From Streptomyces violaceorubidus (lineage in GTDB: Bacteria; Actinomycetota; Actinomycetes; Streptomycetales; Streptomycetaceae), in NCBI RefSeq assembly GCF_000717995.1, contig NZ_JODM01000005.1, positions 62,001 through 126,000 of the forward strand: a stretch of DNA of 64,000 nucleotides. The letters run 5' to 3'. Positions 35,540 through 44,629 of this stretch are shown here, piece after piece; position 1 is the first letter of the stretch; each line of letters opens with the position of its first letter. A program made the position numbers and the translations under genes. The notes beneath the pieces are model-generated. The model ran no database searches, had not been told where the DNA came from, and saw only the letters and a list, made by a program, of their open reading frames with translations.

Positions 35540-37720
35540 TCAGCGGGCCACCTCCACGCGTACCGCGCACACCTTGAACTCCGGCATCCGCGAGGTCGGG
35601 TCCAGGGCCGGGTTGGTCAGCGTGTTGGCGCGGCCCTCGCCCGGCCAGTGGAAGGGCATGAACACCGTGTCGGGCCGGATGCCGGTGGTGATGCGGGCCG
35701 GTGCCACCGCCCGCCCGCGCCGGGACACGACCGCCAGCGGGTCGCCCTCGGCCGCGCCCAGCCGCGCCGCCAGCCGCGGGTGCAGCTCCACGAACGGGCC
35801 CGGCGCGGCGGCGTTCAGCTCGGCCACCCGCCGGGTCTGGGCACCGGACTGGTACTGCGCCACGACCCGGCCCGTGGTCAGCAGCACGGGGTACTCGTCG
35901 TCCGGTTCCTCGGCGCTCGGCCGGTGCGCCACGGGCACGAAGCGGGCCCGGCCGTCGTCGGTGGCGAACCGGTCGAGGAACAGGCGCGGGGTGCCCGGGT
36001 GGGGCACGGAACCGGCGCCGGGGACATCGGTGGTGCCGTCCGTGCCGTCCGTGCCGTCCGTGCCGTCGGGCGCGGGCGGTGCCGGGCAGGGCCAGAACAC
36101 GCCGTTCTCCCGCGCCAGCCGCCGGTAGTCGATCCCGGAGTAGTCCGCCGGACCGCCCGCGCTCGCCCGGCGCAGCTCCTCGAAGACCTCCTCGGGCTCG
36201 GTCGGGAACCCCTTCTCCACGCCGAGCCGCCCGGCCAGCGAGTGCAGCACCTCCAGGTCGCCGCGCACCCCGTCCGGCGGCGTGATCGCGCGCCGCCGCA
36301 GCAGCACCCGCCCCTCCAGGTTCGTCGTGGTCCCCGTCTCCTCCGCCCACTGCGTCACCGGCAGCACCACGTCCGCCAGCGCGGCCGTCTCGGAGAGCAC
36401 CACGTCGCAGACGGCGAGGAAGTCCAGCGAGCGCAGCCGCCCCTCGACGTGCGCGGCGCGGGGCGCCGAGACGACCGGGTTGGACCCCATCACCAGCAGC
36501 GACCTGACGTCCGTGCCCAGCGCGTCCAGCAGCTCGTACGCGCTGCGCCCCGGGCCCGGCAGCGAGTCGGGGTCCACGCCCCACACCCCGGCGACGTGCC
36601 GCCGCGCCGCCGGGTCGGTCAGCTTGCGGTAGCCCGGCAACTGGTCGGCCTTCTGGCCGTGCTCGCGCCCGCCCTGCCCGTTGCCCTGCCCGGTCAGACA
36701 GCCGTACCCGGACAGCGGTCGCCCGGCCCGCCCGGTCGCCAGGCACAGGTTGATCCACGCGCCCACCGTGTCCGTGCCCTTGGCCTGCTGCTCGGGTCCG
36801 CGCGCGGTCAGCACCATCGCCGTGTCGGGCGCGCAGAACATCCGCACCGCCTCCCGCAGCTCGGGAACGGACACCCCCGTGATCCGCTCGACGTACTCCG
36901 GCCAGTGCGCCATCGCCGCCGCCCGCGCCTCCTCCCAGCCGGACGTGCGCTCCTCGACGTACGCCCGGTCGACCCGGCCCTCGGCGACGACCAGGTGCAG
37001 CATGCCCAGCGCCAGGGCGAGGTCGGTGCCGGGCCGGGGCGCGAGGTGCAGGTCGGCCTGCTCGGCGGTCTTCGTCCGGCGCGGATCGACGACGATCAGC
37101 GTGCCGCCGTTCTCCCGCAGTTCGGTGAGGTAGCGCAGGAACGGCGGCATCGTCTCCGCCGGGTTCGACCCGACGAGGATCACGCAGCCGGTCCTCGGGA
37201 TGTCCTCCAGCGGGAACGGCAGCCCCCGGTCGAGCCCGAAGGCCCGCGTCCCGGCCGCCGCGGCCGACGACATGCAGAACCGCCCGTTGTAGTCGATCTG
37301 CGAGGTGCCCAGCACCACCCGGGCGAACTTGCCCAGCGCGTACGCCTTCTCGTTGGTCAGCCCGCCCCCGCCGAACACCCCGAGCGCGTCCGCGCCGTAC
37401 CGCGCCCGCGTACGCTCCAGGTTCCCGGCGATCCGGTCCAGCGCCTCGTCCCAGCCGGCCGGCACCAGCGCGCCGTCGCCCGACCGCACCAGCGGCGAGG
37501 TCAGCCGCGCCCCCGGCGCGAGCACCTGCGGCGCGGTGCGCCCCTTGCCGCACAGCGCGCCCCGGTTCACCGGGAAGTCCGTCCGCTCGAAGACCTCGAC
37601 GGTCCCGCCCTCGACGGGCGCCAGACTCATCCCGCACTGCAGGGCGCAGTACGGGCAGTGCGTGGGCGTGGGCGTGGCGGTGCCCGGGGCGGCGGTGCGG
37701 TGCGTGCCGGTGTTCTGCAT
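35540..37720 (-). CDS. nasA: assimilatory nitrate reductase catalytic subunit
   Basis: A molybdopterin oxidoreductase that reduces nitrate to nitrite in the cytoplasm, 726 residues. The N-terminal [4Fe-4S] motif is THCPYCALQCGM, then GALCGKG. Mo-bis-MGD-binding blocks include VILVGSNPAETMPPF and LVMGSNPVVSAPRAAHVEG. The C-terminal dinucleotide-binding domain ends in PVLLTTGRVVAQYQSG and MPFHWPGEG. There is no twin-Arg signal, in keeping with the assimilatory class. A short DGT repeat (four units) interrupts the linker near residue 560. Reducing power probably comes from the flavoprotein at 30702-31940. The upstream box suggests GlnR control. Confidence 0.94.
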   Translation of the reverse strand: MQNTGTHRTAAPGTATPTPTHCPYCALQCGMSLAPVEGGTVEVFERTDFPVNRGALCGKGRTAPQVLAPGARLTSPLVRSGDGALVPAGWDEALDRIAGNLERTRARYGADALGVFGGGGLTNEKAYALGKFARVVLGTSQIDYNGRFCMSSAAAAGTRAFGLDRGLPFPLEDIPRTGCVILVGSNPAETMPPFLRYLTELRENGGTLIVVDPRRTKTAEQADLHLAPRPGTDLALALGMLHLVVAEGRVDRAYVEERTSGWEEARAAAMAHWPEYVERITGVSVPELREAVRMFCAPDTAMVLTARGPEQQAKGTDTVGAWINLCLATGRAGRPLSGYGCLTGQGNGQGGREHGQKADQLPGYRKLTDPAARRHVAGVWGVDPDSLPGPGRSAYELLDALGTDVRSLLVMGSNPVVSAPRAAHVEGRLRSLDFLAVCDVVLSETAALADVVLPVTQWAEETGTTTNLEGRVLLRRRAITPPDGVRGDLEVLHSLAGRLGVEKGFPTEPEEVFEELRRASAGGPADYSGIDYRRLARENGVFWPCPAPPAPDGTDGTDGTDGTTDVPGAGSVPHPGTPRLFLDRFATDDGRARFVPVAHRPSAEEPDDEYPVLLTTGRVVAQYQSGAQTRRVAELNAAAPGPFVELHPRLAARLGAAEGDPLAVVSRRGRAVAPARITTGIRPDTVFMPFHWPGEGRANTLTNPALDPTSRMPEFKVCAVRVEVAR

Positions 37721-37727
37721 GCCGCCC

Positions 37728-37771
37728 AGCCTGCGGCTTGCGTGTTACGCGACCGGGCGGCGCTCTGTTAC
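37728..37771 (-). promoter_or_regulatory. GlnR-like half-sites and leaderless promoter of nasA
   Basis: Two GTAAC pentamers on the minus strand (37771-37767 and 37748-37744) start 23 bp apart, one more than the ideal 22. From the inner GTAAC there are 10 bp to CAGGCT (37733-37728) and 7 bp to the ATG, the same geometry as the nitrite operon promoter. Confidence 0.55.
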
Positions 37772-37823
37772 ACGGCAGGGACGGCGACCTCCCCGCCGCC
37801 GCGGGACCGCGGTGAGGGACGCC

Positions 37824-38510
37824 TCACCCGCCGCCGGCCAGGGCCCGCGCCACCCCCGGCTCCCTCGGGCCGAGGAAGTGCGGGTCCGGCTCGAAGACCG
37901 CGTCCCACGCCGCCTTGCCCGCCGCGAGGATCTCCCGGGCGCCCCCGTAGTACCAGGTCACGTCGTGCGCGTCGTCCACCCCGACGCCGTACGACGCCAC
38001 CCCCGCCTGCCGGCACAGGGCGACCGCCCGCCGGATGTGGAAGCCCTGGCTGATCAGCACCGCCCGGTCGACGCCGAAGATCCGCTTCGCCCGGACGCAG
38101 GAGTCCCAGGTGTCGAAGCCCGCGTAGTCGCCGACGATCCGACCGTCGGGCACACCGTGCCGGACCAGGTAGGCGCGCATGGCGTCCGGCTCGTCGTACT
38201 CCTCGCGGCTGTTGTCCCCGCTCACCAGCACCACCTCGATCCGCCCGGCCCGGTACAGCTGTGCCGCCGCGTCCAGCCGGCGCGCCAGGTACGGCGAGGG
38301 CTCCCCGTCCCACAGCCCGGCCCCGAAGACCACCGCGACCTCGGTGCGCGGCACGTCGGCGACGGTGCGCAGCCGGTCGTCCGTGACCAGGCGCAGCCAC
38401 GCGGCGGGCAGCAGCGCCAGCACGCACCCGGCCACCACGGCCCGCACCAGCCGCCGCCGCCCCTTCCGGGTGCGCGGCAGGCGCGGTCTGCGAAGTCTCG
38501 GGCGGCGCAT
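37824..38510 (-). CDS. DUF218/SanA-YdcF family membrane protein
   Basis: A 228-residue protein with a strongly basic N-terminus, one membrane helix (VRAVVAGCVLALLPAAWLRL) and an exposed DUF218 domain. The domain has VAVVFGAGLWDGEPSPYLARR, then VLVSGDNSREEYDEPDAM and GFDTWDSCVRAKRIFG, with RAVLISQGFHIRRAVALCR, all matching SanA-like proteins. SanA affects envelope permeability and vancomycin sensitivity in enterobacteria, but its chemistry is unproven. The start at 38510 is preferred over 38543, as the basic anchor begins there. Divergent from the sirohydrochlorin chelatase. Confidence 0.85.
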   Translation of the reverse strand: MRRPRLRRPRLPRTRKGRRRLVRAVVAGCVLALLPAAWLRLVTDDRLRTVADVPRTEVAVVFGAGLWDGEPSPYLARRLDAAAQLYRAGRIEVVLVSGDNSREEYDEPDAMRAYLVRHGVPDGRIVGDYAGFDTWDSCVRAKRIFGVDRAVLISQGFHIRRAVALCRQAGVASYGVGVDDAHDVTWYYGGAREILAAGKAAWDAVFEPDPHFLGPREPGVARALAGGG

Positions 38511-38625
38511 CGGGCGGTCCCCTCCCCGGTCGGTTCCTGCCACCAGGGACGCCCGGGCGGGCCGTCCGGTTCACCGCCCGCTCACACGGCGTGCCCGGCG
38601 CCGTGTGAACCGACGGAAAACCCCC

Positions 38626-38668
38626 GTGACACCCACGCAACGGGACGGCAACGTCCGGCGGCCACCCT
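38626..38668 (+). promoter_or_regulatory. GlnR-type box and leaderless promoter of the sirohydrochlorin chelatase
   Basis: GTGAC (38626-38630), GCAAC (38637-38641) and GCAAC (38648-38652) are spaced by exactly 6 bp, as in GlnR boxes. Ten bases after the last lies CACCCT (38663-38668), then 6 bp to the ATG at 38675. Confidence 0.6.
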
Positions 38669-38674
38669 CGGTGC

Positions 38675-39511
38675 ATGACGGCGATGACAGTGACGAGCAA
38701 CGGGACCACCACGGCCACCGGCGGCACCCCCGCCCTGGTCGTCGTCGCCCACGGCAGCCGCGACCCGGGCGCGCTGAGCACCGTACGGGCCCTCCTCGAC
38801 CGGGTCCGCGCCCTGCGCCCCGCCGTGCCGGTGCACCTCGGCCACGTCGAGCTGAACGAGCCCCTGCTGCCCGACACGCTCACCGCCCTCGGCGACGGGG
38901 CGGCGGTCCTCGTGCCCCTCCTGCTCAGCCGCGGCCACCACGTCAAACGGGACATCCCGGAGATGGCCGCGGCCTCCTTGGCCCGCACCCGGGTGGCCGA
39001 CCCGCTCGGCCCGCACCCGCTCCTGGTGGACGCGCTCCAGGCCCGCCTCACGGAGGCCGGCTGGCCCACCCACGCGGGCCCGGACCACGCCGTCGTCCTC
39101 GCCTCCGCCGGCTCCCGGGACCCGGAGTCCCGGGCCGACACCGCCCGCACCGCGACCGCCCTCTCCGCCCGCCTCGGCGTCCCGGTCGTCCCGGCGTACG
39201 CCTCGGCGGCGGCCCCGACGGTCCCGGAGGCCGTACGCACCCTGACGGCTCGGGGCCACCGCCGGGTGGCCGTCGCCGCCTGCTTCACCGCCCCGGGCCG
39301 CTTCGCGACCGAGTGCGCGGCGGCGGCCCCGTGGATCGCCTCCGACCCCCTGGGCACCCACCCGTCGATGGCCCGCCTCCTGCTCCACCGCTACGACCGC
39401 GCACGCGGGGCAGGCGGCGGGACCGACGTCCTCGAAGGGGCGCGGGGAGCGGCGCGATGCGCCACGACGAACGCCGCGCTCGCCCGGCAACCGCACCCGG
39501 CACCCGCGTAG
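38675..39511 (+). CDS. sirohydrochlorin chelatase (CbiX family)
   Basis: Inserts iron (or cobalt) into sirohydrochlorin, the last step to siroheme, the NirB cofactor. The 278-residue protein is the long CbiX form with two related halves: LVVVAHGSRDPGALSTVRAL with its metal-binding His in the first, and AVVLASAGSRDPESRADT in the second. LLSRGHHVKRDIPE carries the second conserved His pair. It follows the nitrate genes and shares their promoter layout. No Shine-Dalgarno is visible, in keeping with a leaderless start. An in-frame ATG at 38684 is an alternative. Cobaltochelatase use for vitamin B12 cannot be excluded. Confidence 0.9.
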   Translation: MTAMTVTSNGTTTATGGTPALVVVAHGSRDPGALSTVRALLDRVRALRPAVPVHLGHVELNEPLLPDTLTALGDGAAVLVPLLLSRGHHVKRDIPEMAAASLARTRVADPLGPHPLLVDALQARLTEAGWPTHAGPDHAVVLASAGSRDPESRADTARTATALSARLGVPVVPAYASAAAPTVPEAVRTLTARGHRRVAVAACFTAPGRFATECAAAAPWIASDPLGTHPSMARLLLHRYDRARGAGGGTDVLEGARGAARCATTNAALARQPHPAPA

Positions 39512-39547
39512 GCGCACCTGTCACACCTTCCGCATACTGTTCACGGC

Positions 39548-40822
39548 ATGGAAGGCACCCGCACCGCACCCCCCTACGACCCGGCGTCGGCCGCCCGCTA
39601 CGCCCCCGAGCCGGACAAGCGCCCCGGCCGCACCGCCTTCCAACGCGACCGCGCCCGCATCCTGCACTCCGCCGCGCTGCGCCGCCTCGCCGGGAAGACG
39701 CAGGTCGTCGCGCCGGGGGAGGGCAGCCCCGGCTGGGACGCCAGCCCCCGCACCCGCCTCACGCACTCCCTGGAGTGCGCCCAGGTCGGCCGGGAGCTGG
39801 GCGCCGCCCTCGGCTGCGACCCGGACCTCGTGGAGGCGGCCTGCCTCGCGCACGACCTGGGCCACCCGCCCTTCGGGCACAACGGCGAACAGGCCCTCAA
39901 CGCCTTCGCCGAGGACTGCGGCGGCTTCGAGGGCAACGCCCAGTCGCTCAGGCTCCTCACCCGCATCGAGCCCAAGCGCTTCACCGAGGACGGCTCCGTC
40001 GGGCTCAACCTCACCCGCGCAACGCTCGACGCCGCGACCAAGTACCCGTGGCCGCGCGGCGCCCACCCCCGTGACCCGCTCTCGCCGAAGTTCGGGGTGT
40101 ACGACGACGACCGGCCCGTCTTCGCGTGGCTCCGCGAGGACGCCCCCGGCGCCCGCACCTGCTTCGAGGCGCAGGTCATGGACTGGGCCGACGACGTGGC
40201 GTACTCGGTGCACGACGTCGAGGACGGCCTGCACGCCGGGCACATCGACCCGAACTGCCTGCTCGCCGACCCCGAGCGCGAGGCCGTGTTCGACGTGGCC
40301 GTCGGGCGCTACGTCCCCGCCGGCACCGACCACGCCGAACTCGCCGCCGCCCTCGACCGGCTCCTCGCCCAGGACTGGTGGCCGCACGGCTACGACGGCT
40401 CCGCGGTCGCCCAGGCCCGGCTGAAGGACGCCACCAGCCAGCTCATCGGCCGCTTCTGCCTGTCCGCCGAGGCCGCCACCCGGGCCGCGTACGGCGGCGG
40501 CCGGCTCACCCGGTACACCGCCGAACTGGTCGTGCCCCGCGCGACCCGCATGGAGTGCGCCGTTCTCAAGGCGGTCGCCGTCCGCTACGTCATGCAGCGC
40601 ACCGAGCAGGAGCGGCTCCGCGCCGCCCAGCGGATCGTCGTCGCGGAGCTGGCCGAGGCGCTGACCGCCCGCGCACCCGACGGGCTCGACCCCCAGTTCC
40701 GGGCCCTGTTCGACGCGGCCGACGACGACCGGGCCCGCAAACGGGTGATCGTGGACCAGATCGCCTCCCTCACCGACGCCTCGGCCCGCTCGCTTCACGC
40801 CCGGCTGACGGGGCATCCATGA
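39548..40822 (+). CDS. dgt: deoxyguanosinetriphosphate triphosphohydrolase-like protein
   Basis: An HD-domain enzyme that removes triphosphate from dGTP or other dNTPs, 424 residues. The metal-binding HD motif is [19 protein letters not shown], with the upstream His in [17 protein letters not shown] and the later Asp in [38 protein letters not shown] is the conserved N-terminal block. TACTGT ends seven bases before the ATG, suggesting leaderless translation. It lies upstream of a ferredoxin reductase and dnaG, a conserved actinobacterial order linking nucleotide-pool control to DNA replication. Confidence 0.93.
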   Translation: MEGTRTAPPYDPASAARYAPEPDKRPGRTAFQRDRARILHSAALRRLAGKTQVVAPGEGSPGWDASPRTRLTHSLECAQVGRELGAALGCDPDLVEAACLAHDLGHPPFGHNGEQALNAFAEDCGGFEGNAQSLRLLTRIEPKRFTEDGSVGLNLTRATLDAATKYPWPRGAHPRDPLSPKFGVYDDDRPVFAWLREDAPGARTCFEAQVMDWADDVAYSVHDVEDGLHAGHIDPNCLLADPEREAVFDVAVGRYVPAGTDHAELAAALDRLLAQDWWPHGYDGSAVAQARLKDATSQLIGRFCLSAEAATRAAYGGGRLTRYTAELVVPRATRMECAVLKAVAVRYVMQRTEQERLRAAQRIVVAELAEALTARAPDGLDPQFRALFDAADDDRARKRVIVDQIASLTDASARSLHARLTGHP

Positions 40823-40858
40823 CACTGGCGGCGGGACAGGCGTGACCCGGCGGGCCCC

Positions 40859-40890
40859 GGGGCGCCCCGGACGAGACAGCCGGGCGCCCC
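40859..40890 (+). terminator. hairpin after dgt
   Basis: GGGGCGCCC (40859-40867) and GGGCGCCCC (40882-40890) form a perfect nine-pair stem with a 14-nt loop in the dgt to reductase gap. No T run follows. Confidence 0.45.
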
Positions 40891-40992
40891 AATCGCGGCA
40901 CTCCGTGGCCTGATCGGGTCACTCCCCCTTCCCGCACCACGCCGCGTGCGGGACGCTCGCATGTGGCGGCACCCTGACGAGGAGGCAAACAA

Positions 40993-42258
40993 GTGGTCGA
41001 CGCGGATCAGACATTCGTCATCGTCGGAGGCGGCCTGGCGGGCGCGAAGGCGGCCGAGACGCTCCGTACGGAGGGCTTCACCGGCCGGGTGATCCTCGTC
41101 TGCGACGAACGCGACCACCCCTACGAGCGCCCGCCGCTGTCCAAGGGCTACCTCCTCGGCAAGGAGGAGCGCGACAGCGTCTTCGTGCACGAGCCCGCCT
41201 GGTACGCGCGGCACGACATCGAACTGCACCTCGGCCAGACCGTCGTCGCGATCGACCGGGCCGCCAAGACCGTCCACTACGGCGACGACGGCACCCACGT
41301 CAGGTACGACAAGCTGCTCATCGCCACCGGCGCCGAGCCCCGTCGCCTCGACGTCCCCGGCACCGACCTCGCGGGCGTCCACCACCTGCGCCGCCTGGCC
41401 CACGCCGAGCGCCTCAAGGGCGTCCTGACCTCCCTCGGCCGGGACAACGGACACCTCGTGATCGCCGGCGCGGGCTGGATCGGCCTGGAGGTCGCGGCCG
41501 CGGCCCGCGCGTACGGGGCGGAGGTCACCGTCATCGAGCCCTCCCCGACCCCGCTGCACGGCGTCCTCGGTCCCGAGCTGGGCGCCGTCTTCGCCGAACT
41601 GCACGAGGCGCACGGCGTCCGCTTCCGCTTCGGGGTGAAGCTGACGGAGATCGTCGGCCAGGACGGCGTGGTGCTGGCCGCCCGTACCGACGACGGCGAG
41701 GAGCACCCCGCGCACGACGTGCTCGCCGCGATCGGCGCCGCCCCGCGCACCGCGCTCGCCCAGGCCGCAGGGCTGGAGATCGCCGACCGTGCCCACGGCG
41801 GCGGCATCGTCGTCGACGACCACCTGCGCACCTCCGACCCCGACGTCTACGCGGCCGGTGACGTCGCCTCCTTCCACCACGCCCTCTTCGACACCAGCCT
41901 GCGCGTGGAGCACTGGGCCAACGCCCTCAACGGCGGCCCGGCCGCCGCCCGCGCGATGCTCGGCAAGGGCCTCGCCCACGACCGCGTGCCCTACTTCTTC
42001 ACCGACCAGTACGACCTGGGCATGGAGTACTCCGGCTGGGCGCCGGCCGGGTCCTACGACCAGGTGGTGATCCGCGGGGACGCGGCGAAGCGCGAGTTCA
42101 TCGCCTTCTGGGTGAAGGAGGGCCGGGTGCTGGCCGGGATGAACGTCAACGTGTGGGACGTCACGGAGCCGATCCAGCAGCTGATCCGCTCGAAGACCCG
42201 GGTGGACACGGAGGCGCTGGCGAACCCGCACGTATCCCTCGAAAGCCTCGTCGCATAG
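40993..42258 (+). CDS. NAD(P)/FAD-dependent ferredoxin reductase
   Basis: A 421-residue flavoprotein of the putidaredoxin/rhodocoxin reductase type. FAD site: TFVIVGGGLAGAKAAETL. The conserved DERDHPYERPPLSKGYLLG follows. The NAD site is LVIAGAGWIGLEVAAAARAY, and DVYAAGDVASFHH is the second FAD motif. The C-terminal reductase domain includes YFFTDQYDLGMEYSGWAP. It passes NAD(P)H electrons to a ferredoxin, often for P450s or dioxygenases, but neither is encoded nearby. GTG start with AGGAGG upstream. It lies 29 bp before dnaG on the same strand. Confidence 0.92.
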   Translation: MVDADQTFVIVGGGLAGAKAAETLRTEGFTGRVILVCDERDHPYERPPLSKGYLLGKEERDSVFVHEPAWYARHDIELHLGQTVVAIDRAAKTVHYGDDGTHVRYDKLLIATGAEPRRLDVPGTDLAGVHHLRRLAHAERLKGVLTSLGRDNGHLVIAGAGWIGLEVAAAARAYGAEVTVIEPSPTPLHGVLGPELGAVFAELHEAHGVRFRFGVKLTEIVGQDGVVLAARTDDGEEHPAHDVLAAIGAAPRTALAQAAGLEIADRAHGGGIVVDDHLRTSDPDVYAAGDVASFHHALFDTSLRVEHWANALNGGPAAARAMLGKGLAHDRVPYFFTDQYDLGMEYSGWAPAGSYDQVVIRGDAAKREFIAFWVKEGRVLAGMNVNVWDVTEPIQQLIRSKTRVDTEALANPHVSLESLVA

Positions 42259-42275
42259 CTGTCGGTGCTCCCCCG

Positions 42276-42281
42276 TAGACT
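42276..42281 (+). promoter_or_regulatory. -10 element of dnaG, leaderless position
   Basis: TAGACT lies six bases before the dnaG GTG and no ribosome-binding site is present, so dnaG may have its own leaderless promoter inside the 29-bp gap. Confidence 0.5.
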
Positions 42282-42287
42282 TCACGC

Positions 42288-44213
42288 GTGGCAGGACGGA
42301 TCAACGACGAGGACGTGAAGGCGGTACGGGACGCGGTCCCGATCGACGCCGTCGTCTCGGAGTACCTCCAGCTGCGCAACGCGGGGGGCGGCAATCTGAA
42401 GGGGCTGTGCCCCTTCCACGACGAGAAGTCGCCGTCCTTCCAGGTCAGTCCGAGCAAGGGGTTCTTCCACTGCTTCGGCTGCCAGGAGGGCGGCGACACC
42501 ATCACGTTCGTGATGAAGATCGACCACCTCACCTTCTCGGAGGCGGTCGAGCGCCTGGCCGGCCAGGCCGGCATCACCCTGCGCTACGAGGAGGGCGGCT
42601 ACAACCCCTCCCACCAGCGCGGGGAGCGCATCCGCCTGGTCGAGGCCCACAAGATCGCCGCACAGTGGTACGCGGAGCAGCTGGCGACCGGCCCCGAGGC
42701 GGAGACCGGGCGAGCCTTCCTCGCCGACCGCGGTTTCGACCAGGCCGCCGCCGAGCACTTCGGCGTCGGCTACAGCCCCCAGGGCTGGGACCACCTCACC
42801 CGCTTCCTGCGTGGCAAGGGCTTCAGCGACAAGGAGCTGCTGCTCTCCGGCCTCTCCCAGGAGGGCCGCCGCGGCCCCATCGACCGCTTCCGCGGCCGGC
42901 TGATGTGGCCCATCCGCGACATCGGCGGCGACGTCGTCGGCTTCGGCGCCCGCAAGCTGTACGAGGCGGACAACGGCCCGAAGTACCTGAACACGCCCGA
43001 GACCGCGATCTACAAGAAGTCCCAGGTCCTCTACGGCATCGACCTCGCCAAGAAGGACATCGCCAAGGCGTCCCGCGCCGTGGTCGTCGAGGGCTACACG
43101 GACGTCATGGCCTGCCACCTCGCCGGTGTCACCACGGCCATCGCCACCTGCGGCACCGCCTTCGGCGGCGACCACATCAAGATCCTGCGCCGTCTCCTGA
43201 TGGACAACGGCTCGGCCCGCGTCATCTTCACCTTCGACGGCGACGCGGCCGGCCAGAAGGCGGCCCTGCGCGCCTTCGAGGACGACCAGAAGTTCGCCGC
43301 CGAGACCTACATCGCCATCGCCCCCGACGGCATGGACCCCTGCGACCTGCGCCTGGCCAAGGGCGACGACGCGGTCACCGACCTGGTCGAGCCGCGCACC
43401 CCGCTCTTCGAGTTCGCCCTGCGCCAGATCGTCTCCCGCTACGACCTGGACACCCCGGCCGGCCGCGCCTCGGCCCTCGACGAGGCCGCTCCCGTGGTCG
43501 CCCGGATCAAGAACAGCGGCGCCCAGCACGAGGTCGCCGTGCAGCTCGCCGGGATGCTCGGCATCCTCGACACCCAGTTCGTGGTCAAGCGGATCGCCCA
43601 GCTCGCCCGCTGGGCCCGCGACCGCGGCGGCAAGGGCCCCGCCCCCGACCAGCGGCAGCGCGGCGCCGGCCCGCAGCAGCAGGCCGGACCGGCCCGGGCC
43701 GTCCCCCGGGGCCCCGCCCTCAACCTCCGCAACCCGGTCTTCGCCACCGAGCGTGAGCTGCTCAAGCTCGCCCTGCAACGCCCCGAGCTGGTCTCCCCGG
43801 CCTTCGACGCGTACGGCGTCGACGAGTTCACCGCCCCGCCCTACGCCGCCGTACGCGAGGCGATCATGGAGGCGGGCGGCGCCGAGTTCGGCGTCCAGGA
43901 CCCGCAGGACTACCTGGTCCGGGTCCGCGAGGCCGCCCCCGACGACACGGTCCGCGCCATGGTCACCGAACTCGCGGTCGAGGCGATCCTGCTGCACCGC
44001 GGCGTGAAGGGCGTCGACGAGGTCTACGCGGGCGCCCAGCTCGTCACGGTCCGCCGCCGCGCCGTCGAGCGCCGCATCCGCGACATCACCGGCCGCCTCA
44101 CCCGCCTCTCCGGCCACGCCGGCCCCGCCGAACTGGCCGCCGTGCAGAACGAGCTGTGGGTCCTCCAGCAGTACGACCAGAACCTGCGCGAACACGGCGC
44201 CGCCGCGCTCTGA
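42288..44213 (+). CDS. dnaG: DNA primase DnaG
   Basis: Makes RNA primers at the replication fork, 641 residues. The N-terminal CHC2 zinc finger is CPFHDEKSPSFQVSPSKGFF then HCFGCQEGGD. The RNA-polymerase core starts at FRGRLMWPIRDIGGDVVGFG, and the TOPRIM motif is VVVEGYTDVMACHLAG, with FTFDGDAAGQKAALRAF carrying the DxD metal site. A Gly/Pro/Gln-rich linker (about 450-480) leads to the C-terminal helicase-interacting domain (ERELLKLALQRPELVSPAF). GTG start without Shine-Dalgarno. Upstream of the sigma factor gene, like the dnaG-rpoD association in many bacteria. Confidence 0.97.
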   Translation: MAGRINDEDVKAVRDAVPIDAVVSEYLQLRNAGGGNLKGLCPFHDEKSPSFQVSPSKGFFHCFGCQEGGDTITFVMKIDHLTFSEAVERLAGQAGITLRYEEGGYNPSHQRGERIRLVEAHKIAAQWYAEQLATGPEAETGRAFLADRGFDQAAAEHFGVGYSPQGWDHLTRFLRGKGFSDKELLLSGLSQEGRRGPIDRFRGRLMWPIRDIGGDVVGFGARKLYEADNGPKYLNTPETAIYKKSQVLYGIDLAKKDIAKASRAVVVEGYTDVMACHLAGVTTAIATCGTAFGGDHIKILRRLLMDNGSARVIFTFDGDAAGQKAALRAFEDDQKFAAETYIAIAPDGMDPCDLRLAKGDDAVTDLVEPRTPLFEFALRQIVSRYDLDTPAGRASALDEAAPVVARIKNSGAQHEVAVQLAGMLGILDTQFVVKRIAQLARWARDRGGKGPAPDQRQRGAGPQQQAGPARAVPRGPALNLRNPVFATERELLKLALQRPELVSPAFDAYGVDEFTAPPYAAVREAIMEAGGAEFGVQDPQDYLVRVREAAPDDTVRAMVTELAVEAILLHRGVKGVDEVYAGAQLVTVRRRAVERRIRDITGRLTRLSGHAGPAELAAVQNELWVLQQYDQNLREHGAAAL

Positions 44214-44629
44214 GGCCCCTCTGACGACTCGCGTCTGCCGCTCGACGCCATGCACGCACTCTCGCCGCACCGGCCCCGGACCCGAGTACGGCCAGTACGC
44301 GGGCCCTGGGGCCGACACTCCCCAGCCTCCGGCCGGGAGACCCCCAGAGCCCGCACCCGGCGCCGCGCGGCCGGCCTTCGGGCGGCGACGCGAAGGGTCG
44401 GACAGGCCCCACAGGCCGGACCCGGGGGCGCCCGCGGGCAATCCCTCGGTCACGGACCGGACGCAAAAAGTCACCGCACGCCCCTCGTGGCGGCGATGTG
44501 CCGTAGCCCACACTGGGGGCGTGCCCGAGCGCACGCGTGCGAGGCGGACAGCGGCGAGCGAGCCGGCTCCGCCCCCGACGTACCGCCGCCGGTTCCCCGC
44601 CGGCCGCGTCCCTCCTGGAGGTCGCCCCC
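44214..44629. other. intergenic region between dnaG and the sigma factor gene
   Basis: A bulged inverted repeat (GGCCCCGGACCCG near 44270 with CGGGCCCTGGGGCC ending near 44313) could terminate dnaG transcription. The rest is GC-rich with no recognisable gene. GTG codons at 44521 and 44537 are possible but unlikely upstream starts. Confidence 0.45.
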
